Source: Gammaproteobacteria bacterium
Lineage (GTDB): Bacteria > Pseudomonadota > Gammaproteobacteria > Steroidobacterales > Steroidobacteraceae
Reading direction: 5' to 3'
Assembly (NCBI GenBank): GCA_013289615.1
Contig: JABCZO010000001.1
Coordinates: 121,241 to 185,240 of the forward strand
Length of the DNA: 64,000 bases
Shown: in pieces, positions 62,589 through 64,000 of the stretch
Numbering within the stretch: position 1 is the stretch's first letter
Layout of the letters: every line of letters starts with the position of its first letter
Made by a program: the position numbers and the translations under genes
The notes under the pieces: generated by a model
The model's input: the letters and a program-made list of their open reading frames with translations, nothing else
Told to the model about the DNA's origin: nothing
The model's database searches: none

Positions 62589-63419
62589 TCATGCTGTATT
62601 GTTCCAGAGCGCTTCAACGTGTGCCTTCAATTGAAGTGATTCGTGCCACCGATCGGTCGTGTCATTTCCATCGGCCCCTGTTATGGCGTACGGCCTCGGT
62701 CCGAGTTCGCACACGAAGGCGAGCGAGTCGTTAGACTCTGCGCGTCGCCGCCAGCTCTTGAAACCATGTTCCCACCAGTTGAGAAAGATATCGAGCCAGA
62801 CCTTATGGTGCGGGAAACTTATCTCGATCTGCACCTGCTCGCGGCTGGCCACTCGGCCGTGGAATGCCCAGCAACTGTCGATGATTCGGCGCATGTGAGC
62901 TTGATTCTCATCCGAGATGGGAGTGGCGAACTCGCGCCCGACCATGAAATGAGAAAGATCACCCAAGAGTTTCAAGTCGGGAAAGCAGTCGAGCAGATCG
63001 AGAGTGAAGTAGAGATCGGTCGTCATCCGATCGCGATGGGTTTCCAGGTACACCGGGAACTTCACTTGTTCAGCCAAACGCCGCCAACCCTCGAGCAGAG
63101 GGATGCAGTCGGCGATGCGGCGGGGACGCACATCAGCCTGGATGTCGAGATGATGGACGCCAATCTCGGTACAGAGCTCGAGCGCAGGGTTGAGATCTTC
63201 GACCGTCTTCGGGAAGCACTGCGCCTCTGTCAGCTTGCCATGAGGTTTGAGCAGAGCCGCTACGCGGCGCGCCGCGTCAGCATTGCTGATGCTCATGCTC
63301 ACGCCATCGAAGTCGGCGTCGAGAATCATCTCCACGTTTTGCTCAAGGGAGCGCTCGATGCCGTCCATGTGCCGACGCTCCATGGCCCAGAGCGATTGCA
63401 ATACGACGAGTTTCTGCAT
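62589..63419 (-). CDS. Xylose isomerase-like TIM-barrel protein (sugar phosphate isomerase/epimerase family)
   Basis: 276 aa. Barrel with strands and metal-site residues placed as in this family: VEMILDADFDGVSMSISN, GVHHLDIQADV, FPVYLETHRDRMTTDLYFTLDLLDCFPDLKLLGDLSHF (Glu, Asp and His likely metal ligands), and VQIEISFP. Cytoplasmic. Members isomerise or epimerise sugars or dehydrate polyols. The substrate is not inferable. The gene stands alone on the minus strand, 150 bp after the convergent phosphodiesterase. Confidence 0.82.
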   Translation of the reverse strand: MQKLVVLQSLWAMERRHMDGIERSLEQNVEMILDADFDGVSMSISNADAARRVAALLKPHGKLTEAQCFPKTVEDLNPALELCTEIGVHHLDIQADVRPRRIADCIPLLEGWRRLAEQVKFPVYLETHRDRMTTDLYFTLDLLDCFPDLKLLGDLSHFMVGREFATPISDENQAHMRRIIDSCWAFHGRVASREQVQIEISFPHHKVWLDIFLNWWEHGFKSWRRRAESNDSLAFVCELGPRPYAITGADGNDTTDRWHESLQLKAHVEALWNNTA

Positions 63420-63589
63420 CCTATGATCCTCCTGGCAGCGATGGCCATCCGCACGGACAACGGCGTGCCCTTCGCGCCAGCGCGCAAATGCTCTACGGCC
63501 TGAGCCGCCTCTCGGTCTGGTGGCTGCGCTTAGGGAACTTCCCTGTCATCAGAGAGTCGGCGAGCTTTCGGGCTCATAGGTTACAGATT

Positions 63590-63619
63590 ATTCCGGTCAC
63601 ATAGCTATCTGACCGGAAT
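63590..63619. repeat. 30-bp near-perfect palindrome in a gene-free stretch
   Basis: ATTCCGGTCA (63590-63599) and TGACCGGAAT (63610-63619) surround a 10-base centre that itself contains ATAGCTAT, so 14 of 15 pairs are complementary. It lies in the 460-base region 63420-63879, where I find no gene. The TTGACCCC at 63756 resembles another REP-type arm. Could be an operator, a REP-like element or a recombination site. Confidence 0.5.
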
Positions 63620-63879
63620 AGACACCGGCGTGTGTGGTAGCGCGGGGCGATTCGCTAATTACCGACTTCGGCTGTCGCTGGCCGGCAAGAGTCGAGACCA
63701 TCAGGGTCCAGACCATTAATGTCAAATTTGTCATCGGCCAACAACGACTGGATTTGACCCCGTTTCTGCCGGTCGCGAACGGCAGCTTCAAGGCCTCAGG
63801 AATCGGCAATCTTGAGCGATGGAATACCACAGGTGTTAGCCAATTTTTTAGTGTCTTTTCCGCTCAATCTGCTGGGTTT

Positions 63880-64000
63880 TCATAGTATTGCGATAAAGTC
63901 CGGCTGGCTTCCAGCAGTAAAGGGTGAGCCGGGTATGGTGGTGAGCTCGCCATTTGCTGCATTTAGCTTATAGCCGGAAATATTTGCGGAACCGCCATTT
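63880..64000 (-). CDS. 3' end of a lactonase-type beta-propeller protein (partial)
   Basis: Reading the minus strand from the window edge, 39 codons end in TGA at 63882-63880. The translation ISGYKLNAANGELTTIPGSP followed by FTAGSQPDFIAIL is a typical C-terminal blade of YVTN/6-phosphogluconolactonase-like propellers ('Y.i....G.Lt.ipGSPf..G..P..iai'). The rest of the gene lies beyond the window. Local base composition is lower in GC than its neighbours. Confidence 0.7.
   Translation of the reverse strand, partial: NGGSANISGYKLNAANGELTTIPGSPFTAGSQPDFIAIL

Noticed and set aside
1..64000. tRNA, rRNA, CRISPR arrays, integrases or intact insertion sequences
   Set aside because: None was recognised on either strand by reading. 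Small structured RNAs could be missed without covariance search.

Overview
The window is a dense stretch of GC-rich DNA, almost certainly from a Gram-negative proteobacterium. It encodes Sec and Tat signal peptides, an azurin-type cupredoxin, an outer-membrane porin-cytochrome, a proteobacterial malonate decarboxylase operon, a UrcA-family protein and REP-like palindromes. The mix resembles environmental Gammaproteobacteria of the Steroidobacter type. That placement is an inference from gene content, not from a marker gene. No rRNA, tRNA, CRISPR array, integrase or intact insertion sequence was found.

Positions 1-6.2 kb hold exported proteins (a partial propeller-like protein, an NTF2-like protein, a Tat-signal FAH hydrolase), a DctA-type dicarboxylate transporter whose start codon appears to be ATA, and a small DUF1330-like protein. 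Positions 6.2-13.2 kb are a complete malonate decarboxylase operon on the minus strand (GntR regulator, then mdcA-B-C-D-E-G-H). It is tightly overlapped, uses several non-ATG starts, and has a TGTATACA palindrome on the promoter of its own regulator. Positions 13.2-19.5 kb hold a multi-pass membrane protein, a membrane-anchored alpha/beta hydrolase, glycogen phosphorylase and a PPK2 polyphosphate kinase.

Positions 19.6-21.5 kb are a two-gene minus-strand unit: a Cyc2-like haem-porin fusion followed by an azurin-type copper protein, a plausible route for electrons between the outside and the periplasm. Positions 22.8-26.9 kb hold the most unusual unit: a Kv-type voltage-sensor domain (five Arg and one Lys at every third residue of S4) fused without a pore to a SpoIIE/PP2C phosphatase, followed by a degenerate SLOG-like four-helix membrane protein, a STAS anti-anti-sigma protein and an RsbW-like HATPase. 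Read together, this looks like a partner-switching pathway whose phosphatase input is membrane voltage.

Positions 27-37 kb carry large secreted proteins without clear homology, a TIR-TM-TPR protein, a second membrane-anchored hydrolase, and a pseudokinase-TM-TonB-C protein. Positions 37.4-44.5 kb are a six-gene hydrogenase-4-like operon (hyfB-C-E-F-G-I). Its large subunit lacks the [NiFe]-binding cysteine motifs, so it is an energy-converting-hydrogenase-related (Ehr) complex rather than a hydrogenase. Positions 44.8-51.8 kb carry a propeller lipoprotein, an ArsR-type regulator diverging from a NIPSNAP gene, and a four-gene exported set (NHL propeller, DHDPS-like lyase with Tat-like signal, PQQ dehydrogenase, cytochrome c). 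Positions 52-64 kb contain a zinc-ribbon-like small protein, UrcA, a GST, a DUF924 protein, an ECF sigma factor paired with a kinase-FlgO/TolB-like-TPR protein, a Tat-signal protein, a type I phosphodiesterase-like enzyme, a xylose-isomerase-like TIM-barrel protein, and the tail of a lactonase-type beta-propeller running off the window.
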